DNA of 64,000 nt from Sycon ciliatum (GCF_964019385.1 NC_088653.1:10632869-10696868); one strand, 5' to 3'; shown: positions 33,101 to 43,256, numbered from the stretch's first letter. Notes: generated from the letters alone by a model not told the origin. Numbers and translations: made by a program.

Positions 33101-34278
33101 AGCTGATCAAGCAAGGTCAACCAGTGAAGCCTGGGTCGAAGGTGTATCAGCTTGCACCGTTTCTGGATGAGCATGGAGTGCTCAGAGCCGGGGGACGACT
33201 TCAGCACAGCGAGTTGGCGTATGGAGCCAAGCACCCAGTCCTGTTAGGCAAACATCATCTGACCGAGTTGCTGTTGGAGAAAATGCATGTTGAAAGGATG
33301 CACCAAGGTGTAGAAGGATTCTTGTCGTTCATCCATCAGAAATTCTGGATTATCGGTGGTCGACGGACACTACGCAACATTACTCAGCGATGTGTTACAT
33401 GCCGCCGCTACAAGGCTAAGGCTGCCTCAGAAGTCTGCCCGCCGCTGCCGGAAGACCGAGTTGTTCACGAGAGGCCGTTCGCAAATACCGGCATCGACTA
33501 TGCTGGTCCGTTGTACGTGCGCCATGGTGAGTCATCTCCGAAGGTATGGATAGCATTGTTTGTGTGTGCCACCACCAGAGCAGTTCACTTGGAGGTGGTC
33601 GATAGTTTAAGTACCGAGTCATTCTTGATGGCATTTCGGAAGTTTGTCGCGAGACGTAGTTTGCCGTCTCGGATCAGATCTGACAACGCTACAACGTTCA
33701 AGGCGGCATCTGACAAACTGAGTATGCCATGGATGTTCAATCCTCCAGCTGCACCATGGCATGGAGGCTTCTATGAGCGAATGGTTGGTACAGTGAAGAG
33801 TGCCTTGAAAAAGGTAATGGGAACAGCGTTTCTGAAGGTTCAGGAGCTTGAGACCATCTTGTATGAGGTTGAAGCAGTGGTGAATAGTCGTCCGCTAACT
33901 TATGTGTCTGATAGCCTGGATGAGCCACCAGTAACCCCTGCAATAATGATGGGTAACATTTGGATGTCGTCAGCGAAGCCAGCAGGTACCCCGGACGCTA
34001 CGCATATGTCAGCGAGATTGCATTACCTCAGTCAGACACTGAAGCATGTCAAGAATCGTTGGGAGGTGGAGTACCTAAGTCAGCTGAACAAGCACCAACA
34101 GACCATGTCGCGCCCTTTAGCTGTGGGTGATGTTGACTTTGTTCTCGATGATACCAAGCGCAAACAGTTCTGGCGTTTGGGACGGATCATCGAGTTATTC
34201 CCTGGTCGAGATGGCAAGCGTCGTGTTGCCAAGGTTAAGTTGAGTACCAGTACCCTGTTGAGGCCGATCCAAAGGTAA
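30193..34278 (+). CDS. BEL/Pao gag C-terminus and pol polyprotein
   Basis: An uninterrupted 1361-codon frame. In order: gag end; a zinc knuckle CWNCLKYGHMAREC (residues about 103-116); aspartic protease with DSGAEASFV (about 188); RT with LQADIRKAFFMV (motif A) and FYVDDLV (about 579); RNase H with HAFADASEKAFG (about 739); integrase with a His-His-Cys-Cys region (about 1033-1070) and catalytic Asp in GIDYAGP (about 1100), Asp in SDNATTF (about 1163) and Glu in FYERMVG (about 1196); and a C-terminal strand-rich end. All catalytic residues I can check are present. The Met is not a real start: the frame is normally entered from gag. Confidence 0.92.
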   Translation: MSPALQAMAKQVILEQCGPEMKTYLVERQCYGMSLRQVQEHGASYQVAHGRQGYTARKPVERSVPRPTASAQCMAISVADAEKQLKSLPLEGRKGFLQRERLCWNCLKYGHMARECRSGSRCTKCQRKHHLLKHEVLDRAGYSREKPTEIVTEKNVGSCCLHSPSVRLMTGVARVEGRTRNAKVRVFLDSGAEASFVTAALVSAIDAEHVGVENVEVKPFGAEPTQQRMDKYAIKIQGSSASIRVRAFVKPTLELDLKCASPQTIAQWHSWGVELSDKPQQGTSDDIHMLIGADYINAVLHSKKEVNGETVWNTEIGNVLSGPASAPNRNSQPVTVSCVTAHIEQLWQLDEPPEQHQHLPSFPLCRQGSGYQVGLLWRNERRPTDNFAQARVIATRLLEKLKRNGKRALYDDVLIREYRELGAIELEPCESDAGYYVPHHGVFREHAATTKLRVVFNASATAPDGKSLNDMIDPGPSLLPSLAGMLLRFREYKSALQADIRKAFFMVAVNPEDRPYLRFLWPGRSDCDELLTWRLTKLPFGVNCSPYMLTAVIQHHLKELRALSAPKERERIDLLLTSFYVDDLVSSVSNASEAKEMQEFSVRVLTDAGMELRKWRGNEIPCDPEAGDKVLGLKWKTSDDLLSIAALGESDRPSVWTLRSLLKCVASVFDPLGLAAPAVVSGKILLQQAWKVGGDWDDMLPDGIAAPCAQWWGELAEVVSIDIPRWICCNLDTPIALHAFADASEKAFGCCLYAVVNGQSHLVFAKAKVSPVSPPTLARLELQAVCIAARYAEFVVKELRVTVTQVYGWTDSLTTVHWISNPSYKWKPFVANRVSQVQEISKKVGIVCNHCPGLHNPADLPSRGSSAQQIRSPFWRGGPTWITEPNDWPTASSTAATDESSVEVRVSATTCSRESDKEWWLGFSKWSRAQGMVTWMLQWKHTEQRAEFYFAADNVLYRIFQAACFAEDLELIKQGQPVKPGSKVYQLAPFLDEHGVLRAGGRLQHSELAYGAKHPVLLGKHHLTELLLEKMHVERMHQGVEGFLSFIHQKFWIIGGRRTLRNITQRCVTCRRYKAKAASEVCPPLPEDRVVHERPFANTGIDYAGPLYVRHGESSPKVWIALFVCATTRAVHLEVVDSLSTESFLMAFRKFVARRSLPSRIRSDNATTFKAASDKLSMPWMFNPPAAPWHGGFYERMVGTVKSALKKVMGTAFLKVQELETILYEVEAVVNSRPLTYVSDSLDEPPVTPAIMMGNIWMSSAKPAGTPDATHMSARLHYLSQTLKHVKNRWEVEYLSQLNKHQQTMSRPLAVGDVDFVLDDTKRKQFWRLGRIIELFPGRDGKRRVAKVKLSTSTLLRPIQR

Positions 34279-34415
34279 GTGCCGTTAGAAGTATCGTCAC
34301 AGGACGTGGCTCCTGGGCTTGCCGATACCACTCAACCTGCTATCGTCCCTCAGCAGCCAGCGTATGAACCGCCAGCACCGTTACCACCACCACGGCAGCA
34401 GGAGATGACGCGTTC

Positions 34416-34617
34416 TGTATACGCTGTTATGTCCAGTTTTATATGCTTATGTTTTGCATGTACGCTGTTTTTGCATGCTATAAATAGCTGGTGTTATTAG
34501 TGTTCATTGTTAATTATCAGATGAAGTGAAATATACTGTGTAAAGGAAAAGAGTTGTCCTCGTGCCGTGTGGTCGTACGATCCTGACAATTTAGAGAATC
34601 TTAGAGGGTTCACAACA
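34416..34617 (+). repeat. Right LTR of the BEL/Pao element
   Basis: Direct repeat of 29305-29506 with about 3 differences. The sequence ends TTCACAACA and is followed by ACCACC. Confidence 0.88.
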
Positions 34618-34924
34618 ACCACCTTTTCGTCCGACGACGTTTTTTGAAGGCCCTGCAAGGCTGCATGGCCTACACCAGGGAGTCGTAGGGGGTCGTACGA
34701 CTTCCTGGCTTGCACCAGGGAGCCCTACGCGTAACACATGCCAGTGTACGTGCATATAGGGCTTCCGGTATGGCCTACGACCATGTACACTGTGTGATGC
34801 GTATCTCCGGACGCTTTTCGCTTGCACGCCTTCGCTGATTCGCTGCTTTTTGTGTTCCACTTTTTCCAAAGAATTCTCGTAGTTGTGTGTCTTTTTCTCT
34901 CTGATTTCTGGTTGTGTGGACACC

Positions 34925-36961
34925 ATGGAGGCTCATCAGCCTCGGAACTTTGCGTTTCCAAAGCGAAGTTTCGGGCGAACATCGATCGTTGAGCGTCCGT
35001 TTCAACCAGCTTGGTTCGATAAATTCAATTGGTTGCACCACGACGAGTCGACGGATTCTGTGACCTGCCTTTTGTGTTCCTTTGCTGATCAGCAAGGGAA
35101 GCTGAAAGCGCCATCGAAGGACTCGGCCTTCATTTCTAAGGGCTTCAAGAATTGGAAAGATGCCACGGAGGGGTTCCGCCGTCACGAAAAGTCGCTGTGT
35201 CATATCGACGCTGTCCAGGTGATGCTTGTGCTACCGCAGACTGTCCAGGACGTTGGTGAGGCGCTAAGGCAAGCCCATGCCAAGGAGAAAGCCCTGAATC
35301 GGCGAATGTTTGTGAGAATCCTACAGAACATGACGTTTTTGGGTCGCCAAGGTCTTCCCTTGCGTGGCCACGGCAATGCAGAGTCGAACTTTATGCAACT
35401 GCTGCAACTACAGAAGCTACATACTCCCGAGTTGCGTGCCTGGCTGGAGCAACGAGTGGATAAGTACTGCTCCCCCAAAATCCAGAACGAAATCCTTCAT
35501 CTAATGTCGCATAGCATACTCCGGAATGTGGCCAAGTCCATCCATACTGCTGAGGTGTTCAGCGTTATGGCCGATGAGTACGCAGACGTATCTAACAAGG
35601 AACAACTGGCGTTGTGCTTCCAGTGGGTTGACCAGGAGTTGGAAGCTCATGAAGATTTCGTTGGTTTGTTCCAGATTGACAACATATCTGCAGATACGAT
35701 CGTTGCGGCTATCCGGGAGTGCATGCTGCGACTCAACCTCCAACTCAACCGTTGCCGAGGCCAATGCTACGACGGTGCCTCAAATATGGCTGGCCACAGA
35801 TCTGGTGTGGCGAAGCAGTTGGGAGATGAAGAGCCAAGGGCTCTTTTTGTGCACAGCTACGGGCACTCTCTGAACCTGGCAATGTGCGACGCCATCAAGA
35901 CGACTGTGCTGACCAGAGATTCCCTCGATGTCACCAGCGAGATCAGCAAGTTAATTAAGTACTCGCAAAAACGGAATGCCCGATTTGACGTCCTGAAGGG
36001 TGAGATCTCGCCCTACACACCAGGATTCCGTGTGCTGTGCCCGACCCGCTGGACAGTGCGAGGTAAGAGTCTGCAAAGCATCCTGGATAACTATCTGGTC
36101 TTGCAAGAACTGTGGGATGAAGTTCTGGCTGGGAGTGTGGACCCCGACGTGCGTGCTCGCGAGACTTTCAACTTCTTCTTTGGAATCAGTTTGGCCCGTC
36201 TTGTCCTGGCACATGGTGACAACCTCTCTGTTTCCCTCCAGAGTTCAACAATGTCTGCTGCCGAAGCCCAGAAAATAGCACGTTTGACGGTGAACACAAT
36301 CACAAAGATGCGCAGAGAGAATTCATTCTCGATGTTCTGGGAGGCTGCTGTGGCAAAAAGTCACCAGTTTGATGTCTCTGAACCGCAGTTCCCTCGCAAA
36401 CGCAAACGTCCACAGAGGTATGAAGGTGGAGATGAGCCAGCATACCACCCCAGCTCCCCGGAAGGCCACTTTTGGCAGCTGTATTTTGAAGTGCTTGACA
36501 GTGCCAAGTCCTCCATCCAGACCCGGTTTAATCAGAAGGGCTTCGCCATATACACGGAGATGGAGAACCTTCTCTTGAAGAGTGCCAAAGGGGTGGACGC
36601 TACAGACGAGTTCAAGGCAGTGACAGAGTTGTACGGCGAGGATCTCGACTCCAACCTCCTTCTTACCCAGTTTTCACTCCTTCAGACGCAGCTGACCTCT
36701 GATGACGATGTCACGTTTAGGTCTGTGCTGAAGTTCTTGCGGGGCTACTCCACATCTCAGAGGCAGCTTCTGTTTGAAGTTGTGAAGCTGGTGCGCTTGA
36801 TTCTGGTAAGCCCAGCTACCAACGCCATCAGCGAGAGATCCTTCTCAGCAATGCGGAGAATCAAGACCTATCTCCGCTCCACAATGGGCCAGAGTCGGTT
36901 AAATTCAGTCATGCTCCTCCAGACGCACAAGGACAGGACAGATGCACTGTCTTTGGTGTAG
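34925..36961 (+). CDS. hAT-family transposase with TTF-type zinc finger
   Basis: A 678-residue open frame from an ATG in a CACCATGG context. The N-terminal part has a TTF-type finger (WFDKFNWLHHDES, Cys-x-x-Cys in VTCLLCSF, later His residues in HEKSLCH). The central part has the hAT catalytic blocks VFSVMADEYADVSNKEQLAL and QCYDGASNMAG. The C-terminus carries the hAT dimerisation motif VSPATNAISERSFSAMRRIK. This resembles the ZMYM1-like group of hAT transposases. The frame has no stops or shifts, so it may be recently active or domesticated; neighbouring terminal sequence suggests a transposon. Confidence 0.9.
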   Translation: MEAHQPRNFAFPKRSFGRTSIVERPFQPAWFDKFNWLHHDESTDSVTCLLCSFADQQGKLKAPSKDSAFISKGFKNWKDATEGFRRHEKSLCHIDAVQVMLVLPQTVQDVGEALRQAHAKEKALNRRMFVRILQNMTFLGRQGLPLRGHGNAESNFMQLLQLQKLHTPELRAWLEQRVDKYCSPKIQNEILHLMSHSILRNVAKSIHTAEVFSVMADEYADVSNKEQLALCFQWVDQELEAHEDFVGLFQIDNISADTIVAAIRECMLRLNLQLNRCRGQCYDGASNMAGHRSGVAKQLGDEEPRALFVHSYGHSLNLAMCDAIKTTVLTRDSLDVTSEISKLIKYSQKRNARFDVLKGEISPYTPGFRVLCPTRWTVRGKSLQSILDNYLVLQELWDEVLAGSVDPDVRARETFNFFFGISLARLVLAHGDNLSVSLQSSTMSAAEAQKIARLTVNTITKMRRENSFSMFWEAAVAKSHQFDVSEPQFPRKRKRPQRYEGGDEPAYHPSSPEGHFWQLYFEVLDSAKSSIQTRFNQKGFAIYTEMENLLLKSAKGVDATDEFKAVTELYGEDLDSNLLLTQFSLLQTQLTSDDDVTFRSVLKFLRGYSTSQRQLLFEVVKLVRLILVSPATNAISERSFSAMRRIKTYLRSTMGQSRLNSVMLLQTHKDRTDALSLV

Positions 36962-37389
36962 TTGGGCAATGCCTTCATCGATGTCACCAGCAGTGATCAC
37001 CGCCGCTCAATATTTGGCACATTCACGGATGCTGATCTTGCAGCTAAGTAACCCAGCTAGCAGTTTGCCTGGGATTGCTCTTCTTGTCTTTTTTCTGCGG
37101 CTTTGGCTTTCGTACACAGCAGCGGGACCATGCACAGTAATAATTATTCTACTTATTGTTTCAATGCATATTGTACGCCATCTGTCACATATTATTATTT
37201 CTTGCCTGCATTTCTTTTCCTCGCTAGTTTTGCTGAGAGTTTTGTACACCTATTCAATGGTGGATGAGATAACAGGTTTTGAATGCTGTCCATAGTTGTT
37301 TTCTTGGAAATAGTAAAACAATGCCAAAAGTGCCCAGAATGCAGGATTTTGCACCCTAATTTCAAAATATTTCCGGGGGAGATCCCAAC

Positions 37390-37413
37390 CACCCCCCCCC
37401 CCCCCCCCCTGGC
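37390..37413. repeat. Poly-C run near the hAT terminus
   Basis: About 18 C in a row just before the terminal CTGGCCGGACC sequence. Confidence 0.85.
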
Positions 37414-37454
37414 CGGACCACCGTGCTACGCGCCTGGGTAAAGTGTGTAAAGAG

Positions 37455-37735
37455 AACTGCGTGCAGAAGTGTAGGCAGTAGTGCAGGCAGAAGTGTAGGC
37501 AGTAGTGTAGGCAGTAGTGTAGGCAGGAGTGCAGGCAGTAGTGTAGGCAGTAGTGTAGGCAGTAGTGTAGGCAGTAGTGTAGGCAGTAGTGCAGGCAGTA
37601 GTGTAGGCAGTAGTGTAGGCAGTAGTGTAGGCAGTAGTGTAGGCAGTAGTGTAGGCAGTAGTGTAGGCAGTAGTGTAGGCAGTAGTGTAGGCAGTAGTGC
37701 AGGCAGTAAGTAGTGTAGGCAGTAGTGAGGAGTGG
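37455..37735. repeat. 12-bp tandem repeat AGTAGTGTAGGC
   Basis: Over 20 tandem 12-bp units with T/C variants. Being a multiple of 3, it keeps Val-Gly-Ser-Ser frames open; no reason to think it is translated. Confidence 0.92.
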
Positions 37736-38220
37736 GAGGCAGGACTGAGCAGCGTGGGAGGGAGTGTGGGAAGGAGTGCTGGCAGGCGTGTGGGCAGGAG
37801 TGTGATCAAGAATGCAAGCAGAGAAGTGAGGGGAGGAGAATGAGCGTCTTCAGAAAGGCTGGCAGGAGTGTGATCAAGAATGCGAGCAGAGAAGTGAGCG
37901 GAGGAGTATGAGCATGTTCATAAAGGCTGGCAGGAGGGTGGTCAGGAGTGTGGGTAGGAGTGTGATCAGGAATGCGCGCAGAGACGTGTGGGCAGGGGAG
38001 TGTGGGCAGGGAGTGTGGGCAGAGAAGTGTGGGCAGAGAAAAGAGGGCAGGGAGTGTGGGCAGAGAAGGGTGGGCAGGAGAGTGTGGGCAGGAGTGTGAT
38101 CAGGAATGCGCGCAGAGAAGTATGGGCAGGGGAGTGTGGGCATGGGAGTGTGGGCAGGGAAATGTGGGCATGGGAGTATGGGCAGGGGAGTGTGGGCAGA
38201 GTGTACACTGTTCTTCTGAA
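37736..38220. repeat. Degenerate GTGTGGGCAGGAGT minisatellite
   Basis: Imperfect 14-30 bp units containing GTGTGGGCAGG and GTGTGATCA(A/G)GAATGC. Similar words occur upstream of exon 54584 in the second copy of the duplication, so this array predates it in part. Confidence 0.85.
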
Positions 38221-38340
38221 ACGGTGGTCAACTGGGGAAGCTAGGCCCGCTCACGCTGTGGCCAGTAACTGTGTGGGTGCACTAACCAAGGATGGCATAA
38301 TGTCAGCCAGTAAACACATATCCGTGAACCCGGAACCATG
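38221..38340. other. Unique spacer between minisatellite blocks
   Basis: About 120 bp of non-repetitive sequence, no feature recognised. Confidence 0.5.
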
Positions 38341-40150
38341 GTAGAGAAGTGTGGGCAGGGGAGTGTGGGCAGGGGAGTGTGGGCAGGGAGTGTGGGCAGG
38401 GGAGTGTGGGCAGGGGAGAGTGGGCAGGGAGTGTGGGCAGGGGAGTTTGAGCAGGGGAGTGTGGGTAGAGAAGATTGGGTAGAGAAGTGTGGGCAGGGGA
38501 GTGTGGGCAGGGAGTGTGGGCAGGGGAGTGTGGGCAGGGGAGTGTGGGTAGAGAAGGGTGGGTAGAGAAGTGTGGGCAGGGGAGTGTGGGCAGGGAGTGT
38601 GGGCAGGGGAGTGTGGACAGGGAGTGTGGGCAGGGAGTGAGGGCAGGGAGTGTGGGCAGGGATTGTGGGCAGAGAAGTGTGGGCAGAGGAGTGTGGGCAG
38701 GGGAGTATGGGCAGAGAAGTGTGGGTAGGGGAGTGTGGGCAGGGGAGTGTGGGCAGGGGAGTGTGGGCAGGGGAGTGTGGGCAGGGGAGTGTGGGCAGGG
38801 GAGTGTGGGCAGGGAGTGTGGGCAGGGGAGTATGAGCAGGGGAGTGTGGGTAGAGAAGATTGGGTAGAGAAGTGTGGGCAGGGGAGTGTGGGCAGGGAGT
38901 GTGGGCAGGGGAGTGTGGGATGGGGAGTGTGGGTAGAGAAGGGTGGGTAGAGAAGTGTGGGCAGGGGAGTGTGGGCAGGGAGTGTGGGCAGGGGAGTGTG
39001 GGCAGGGAGTGTGGGCAGGGAGTAAGGGCAGGGATTGTGGGCAGGGATTGTGGGCAGAGAAGTGTGGGCAGGGGAGTGTGGGCAGGGGAGTGTGGGCAGA
39101 GAAGTGTGGGCGGGGAGAGTGTGGGCAGGGGGGAGTGTGGGCAGGGGAGTGTGGGCAGAGAAGTCTGGGCAGGGAAGTGTGGGCAGAGAAGTGTGGGCAG
39201 GGGAGTGTGGGTAGAGAAGGGTGGGTAGAGAAGTGTGGGCAGGGGAGTGTGGGCAGGGAGTGTGGGCAGGGGAGTGTGGGCAGGGAGTGTGGGCAGGGAG
39301 TGAGGGCAGGGAGTGTGGGCAGGGATTGTAGGCAGAGAAGTGTGGGCAGGGGAGTGTGGGCAGGGGAGTGTGGGCAGAGAAGTGTGGGCGGGGAGAGTGT
39401 GGGCAGGGGGGAGTGTGGGCAGGGGAGTGTGGGCAGAGAAGTCTGGGCAGGGAAGTGTGGGCAGAGAAGTGTGGGAAGGGGAGTGTGGGTAGAGAAGGGT
39501 GGGTAGAGAAGTGTGGGCAGGGGAGTGTGGGCAGGGAGTGTCGGCAGGGAGTGTGGGCAGGGGAGTGTGGGCAGGGAGTGTGGGCAGGGAGTGAGGGCAG
39601 GGAGTGTGGGCAGGGATTGTGGGCAGAGAAGTGTGGGCAGGGGAGTGTGGGCAGGGGAGTGTGGGCAGAGAAGTGTGGGCGGGGAGAGTGTGGGCAGGGG
39701 GGAGTGTGGGCAGGGGAGTGTGGGCAGAGAAGTCTGGGCAGGGAAGTGTGGGCAGAGAAGTGTGGGCAGGGGAGTGTGGGCAGGGGAGTGTGGGCAGAGA
39801 AGTGTGGGCAGGGAGTGTGGGCAGGGGAGTGTGGGCAGGGGAGTGTGGACAGGGGTGTGTGGGCAGAGAAGTGTGGGCGGGGAGAGTGTTGGCAGGGGGA
39901 GTGTGGGCAGGGGAGTGTGGGCAGAGAAGTCTGGGCAGGGGAGTGTGGGCAGGGAAGTGTGGGCAGAGAAGTGTGGGCGGGGAAGAGTGTGGTCAGAGAA
40001 GTATGGGCTGGGAGTGTGGGCAGGGGGAGTGTGGGTGGGGGAGTGTGGACAGAGAAGTGTGGGCATGGAGTGTGGGCTGGAAGTGTGGGCAAGGGCAGCG
40101 TGGGCAAAGTGTGCAAACAGGAGTGTGGGCAGGAGTTTGGGCGTTGGCAA
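38341..40150. repeat. G-rich minisatellite GTGTGGGCAGGGGA
   Basis: About 1.8 kb of 15-16 bp units such as GTGTGGGCAGGGGA and GTGTGGGCAGAGAA, with a higher-order block of about 290 bp (GGGCGGGGAGAGTGTGGGCA recurs near 39109, 39387, 39677 and, changed, 39876). Very long open frames on both strands are artefacts. Four or more GGG runs per 40 nt on the plus strand make it prone to G-quadruplexes. Confidence 0.95.
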
Positions 40151-40279
40151 GAGTATGAGCAGGAATGCATGCAGGAGTACGGCTAGCAATGTGGGCAGCT
40201 ACATGTGTGTGTGCAAGTATCGAATTTTGTCATCAAATGGTTTGTATGTTCCATGTTTGTTCATTTTGAATGTGTTTGT

Positions 40280-40301
40280 GGGTTTGTATGTGTGTGCGTG
40301 T

Positions 40302-40367
<66 letters not shown>

Positions 40368-40376
40368 GTGTGTGTA
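40280..40376. repeat. (GT)n tract directly upstream of exon Y
   Basis: About 90 bp of nearly pure GT ending within 8 bases of the acceptor of exon 40384-40460. A shorter interrupted GT tract sits in the same place upstream of exon 54584. Confidence 0.95.
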
Positions 40377-40383
40377 TCTACAG

Positions 40384-40460
40384 CCATGCCATGTGGTCAA
40401 CGGACGAACGCATTGCAAACCTGTACAAGGAGGATGAAGCGGAGCTCTCTGAACAAACAG
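40384..40460 (+). CDS. ROCO-family gene, small exon Y
   Basis: A 77-bp exon after TCTACAG and before GTGCGT. Joined to the two bases left by exon X it reads HAMWSTDERIANLYKEDEAE then LSEQT, an acidic, probably helical segment. Phase 2 in, 1 out; the leftover G completes GAG with exon 57553 or the equivalent codon with 43576 or 53142. A copy at 54584-54660 is 72/77 identical and open. No known domain. Confidence 0.75.
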
Positions 40461-40822
40461 GTGCGTTATTCCTTTTAAAATAAGACTGCTCTCTTTATCC
40501 TGTTCTCATCTATCTACACTCAACTGCCCTTCAATTTGTGTGCTGTTACCATTGTTGTCTTAGTCTGTCTGTATGCTATATACATACCCGAAAACACACA
40601 AAAATACATACCTTCTTGTCTACCTTCTTGCTCTATATACACTGGCTTATACTTCATTACATATTCACCCTCATGCAATTGGCCATCTACAGGCGTAGTG
40701 GATATTGGTAGATATTCACCGCTTATATTCACCACTTTTCGATACTTACTGTAAAGAGAACAGTACTTGGTGCTGCGCTTGATTTCTCTTCAGTCAGCGC
40801 ACCGGAGATGGCGAGTGCCGTG

Positions 40823-41030
40823 GGACATTTCTACGCTAACTTCTGCAAACAGGACCTTTCTGAGTACAAATTAAATCGGCATGTGACCAGGTGGTGACAA
40901 GTCATCAGCCAGCGAGCAAACAAGGTTTTGTTCGATCGGCATGTGCATGGATAGCGGATCGAGCGGCAAGCAAGGAATTTCGTTTGTACTCAGAAATGTT
41001 TTGCTTATGGACGTTGGCGTAGAACTTTTC
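40823..41030. repeat. Inverted repeat with about 60-bp arms
   Basis: TTCTACGCTAACTTC...TTTCTGAGTACAAA near 40828-40869 is mirrored by TTTGTACTCAGAAA...GACGTTGGCGTAGAA near 40982-41025. The same hairpin is better preserved at 55004-55275 in the second copy. Confidence 0.75.
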
Positions 41031-41098
41031 TAAGGCACGCAACAGCTCCGGAGCGCTGCCTGGAAAGAAAATATGGGCGGGCAGAATCGCTTACACTA

Positions 41099-41685
41099 GT
41101 GAGGTTTTGCATTCCGAACTTCGGTACAGCGTTCTTCGGTCATTTGTCGAACATCAAAATGTCGAATTTTCGCACCAACGTTTGTTTTGCAAGTCGAAAA
41201 TGATGTGTTTTCATTTCGTGAGCCCCAGCATCAGCAACGTCCTGTCCCGTGCTCCTTTTCTTGCTGATTCCAACGAACTTTGATCGCCCAAAGAGTCAAG
41301 GGCCAAACCTTCCTCCTCAGTCGCCTCAGAAAAACCAACTCCTTGGCCAAGTCAAATTTTATGCGTGTCGCCATAGTCTTTTCAGCCACACAGATGATGG
41401 TGAGAACACTCCAGGCGAAAGAGAGTAGACAGGCAGTGGAGAGGAGCAATCAGAGGTTGCTGACGATGCTATGTCGCCAAAGACGCCTGCCAAGCGATGC
41501 CGAGATAAGAAACCTCTTTGAATAAATCACGCACTAGCGCTCTTCTACAAGAAAATGCATCCGAAAAAATATTTTCGGCAAAGTGAGCTTTTTCCGAACA
41601 AACACGCCGAATCTTCGTGTGCATTTTCGACCTCGCTCCCGCGTGCCGAATCTTTTTGCTGAATTTCGGAATGCAAAACCTCGCT
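41099..41685. mobile_element. MITE with 18-bp inverted termini, present only in copy A
   Basis: GAGGTTTTGCATTCCGAA at 41099 is mirrored by TTCGGAATGCAAAACCTC ending at 41685. The equivalent place in the second copy (about 55330) has no such sequence, so it inserted after the duplication. About 590 bp, no transposase recognised; superfamily unknown. Confidence 0.7.
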
Positions 41686-43256
41686 ATTGCTGTCTATTAA
41701 CCGACTCCCGAAAATGATCCTCACAGATTGGTCAAATTTTCTCATCGAAACGGGGACGATGATTGGCTCACGTAAAGCACGAGCGTGCTCTCTAAGGTGA
41801 TTGGCTCGAGTGTGTTCTCCAAGGTCTACGCGTCCCGTGCCATATGCACCAGTACGTGTCCACGATCTGTCCTTACAAACTTGAACAAGATTCTGTCAAG
41901 AACACTTCGCTCTCCGATTCATGCAAGAGCATGTCAGCCGGTAGTGAAGTAACAACGACTTACGTTAGTTCTGCGTACATGTTCATGTATGACCAACGTG
42001 ACTCGTTTGTTCAGCTGTACGGATAACTGTTTTCTGATGATCGCTTAGTGCGTGAAACGCAGAGTTAAAATACTATCTTTGTCCTCTTATTGTTTGAACC
42101 CGCTCTGCCTCTCGGTATTGAGCACTCTCTTGGACAGCCTGGAACCTCTCTGTTTGACAGACAGATATATTCATAAATAGGAACAGCACACTAATTAAAG
42201 GACAGTTGACCGCAGATAGATGTGAACCGGATAACGGGAGAAGTCTAGAAATACTGACTGAGAACAGAATGTTTTAAATGGAAAGAAGACGGTATGCACG
42301 AGGATTACAAGGACGGGTCACAATGCAGAATAGCACTTCTAATTGAAGTACGTGGGATGGTCAGATTAATTCCTGGACCGCGCCAGCTGGTGAAAATCCT
42401 CGCGCGGAAGCACGTAGTAGTGAAGTGAAAAACCAGGTGCATGTCCTCAATGGTGATTGTATGGCATCATAGAAGCAGGCAAATCACATCATAGCAAGAT
42501 TTAATTTGAAAAAGCAAGATTGATGTGCACAGAAAAGGTTGGGAGGGCAAGGACCCTGAGGAGACTCAAACCTGATCGAGGAAGCCAGGAAAAGAAACAA
42601 CGATAAAGAACACATTAGATGCCATACTTGCAACCCAAAAATATTGCCCGAGAAAATTGTTATTACCTACCTCGCTGCGCTTGCCTGTCCAGAAATGTAA
42701 TGTCCTTCTTTGGAAAGTGCTTGACTTATGCTGAGTGCATGAGTCAATGGTGTGTTACTTATCACCAGTGTGTGGATTAAACGTGTGTGACTAATCATGA
42801 GTAGAAAGATTACCAATCTCATTGCACACCTATCCCATATGTGTATGCCTGGTGATGTAAAACAAACTGTATCATCTTGTCTTGAATGTGCTGGAGAAAA
42901 GAAAAGCATTGCAAGCACCGTGAATACAAATTCCGAGCCAGGTACCTACATGTAGGTGTAGGAGTATTGCAGAAATCTCGTTATTGTCAGATGTGAAAAC
43001 TGTGGCTACATTCATAGCAAAGTCAATCACAGTGTTGTGGCAGCATGCATTATGAGGCGAATGCACAACTTAAAAACTTGATGTCGATAAGGACGCGTTC
43101 AACCGATAAAAAAGGCAAGAATAGTATCAGTAAGGCGGACATTACGAAACAAAAAGAAGAGAATAATAATTAAAATGAATCTAAATGCAAAATTTCCTGA
43201 TCATTTTTCATGACACACTCATCATGGAAAGCTATTATCTCCTCATCGCTTATTTA

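Larger units (their letters stand above)
29305..34617 (+). mobile_element. BEL/Pao LTR retrotransposon
   Basis: Two 202-bp direct repeats enclose gag and pol. The order protease, RT, RNase H, integrase inside one pol frame, the YVDD motif and a TTTGGCGACC-type primer site after the left LTR point to BEL/Pao. The LTRs differ at about 3 positions, so insertion is recent. The interrupted gag suggests that this copy cannot move alone. No convincing target duplication was seen. Confidence 0.92.
34618..37436 (+). mobile_element. hAT element, probable extent
   Basis: The right end reads ...CCACCGTGCTACGCGCCTG at about 37418-37436 after a long C run; its reverse complement CAGGCGCGTAGCACGG is a usual terminus for this hAT group. 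The left end is unclear: CAGGGAGCCCTACGCG near 34716 is a candidate. No 8-bp target duplication could be confirmed. Confidence 0.55.
40461..43256. other. Intron, first copy of the duplicated block
   Basis: Aligns with 54661-57370 apart from insertions on either side (a MITE here at 41099-41685, a TA-flanked element there at 56134-57109). No gene inside. Confidence 0.65.

Noticed and set aside
29305-34622. Target duplication for the BEL element
   Set aside because: The bases outside the two LTRs (..TTTTGC and ACCACC..) do not match for any 4-6 bp choice of ends I tried.
38251-40307. Very long Pro/His/Ser-rich and Gly/Gln/Val-rich proteins on both strands
   Set aside because: They are translations of a minisatellite, open in several frames on both strands at once.
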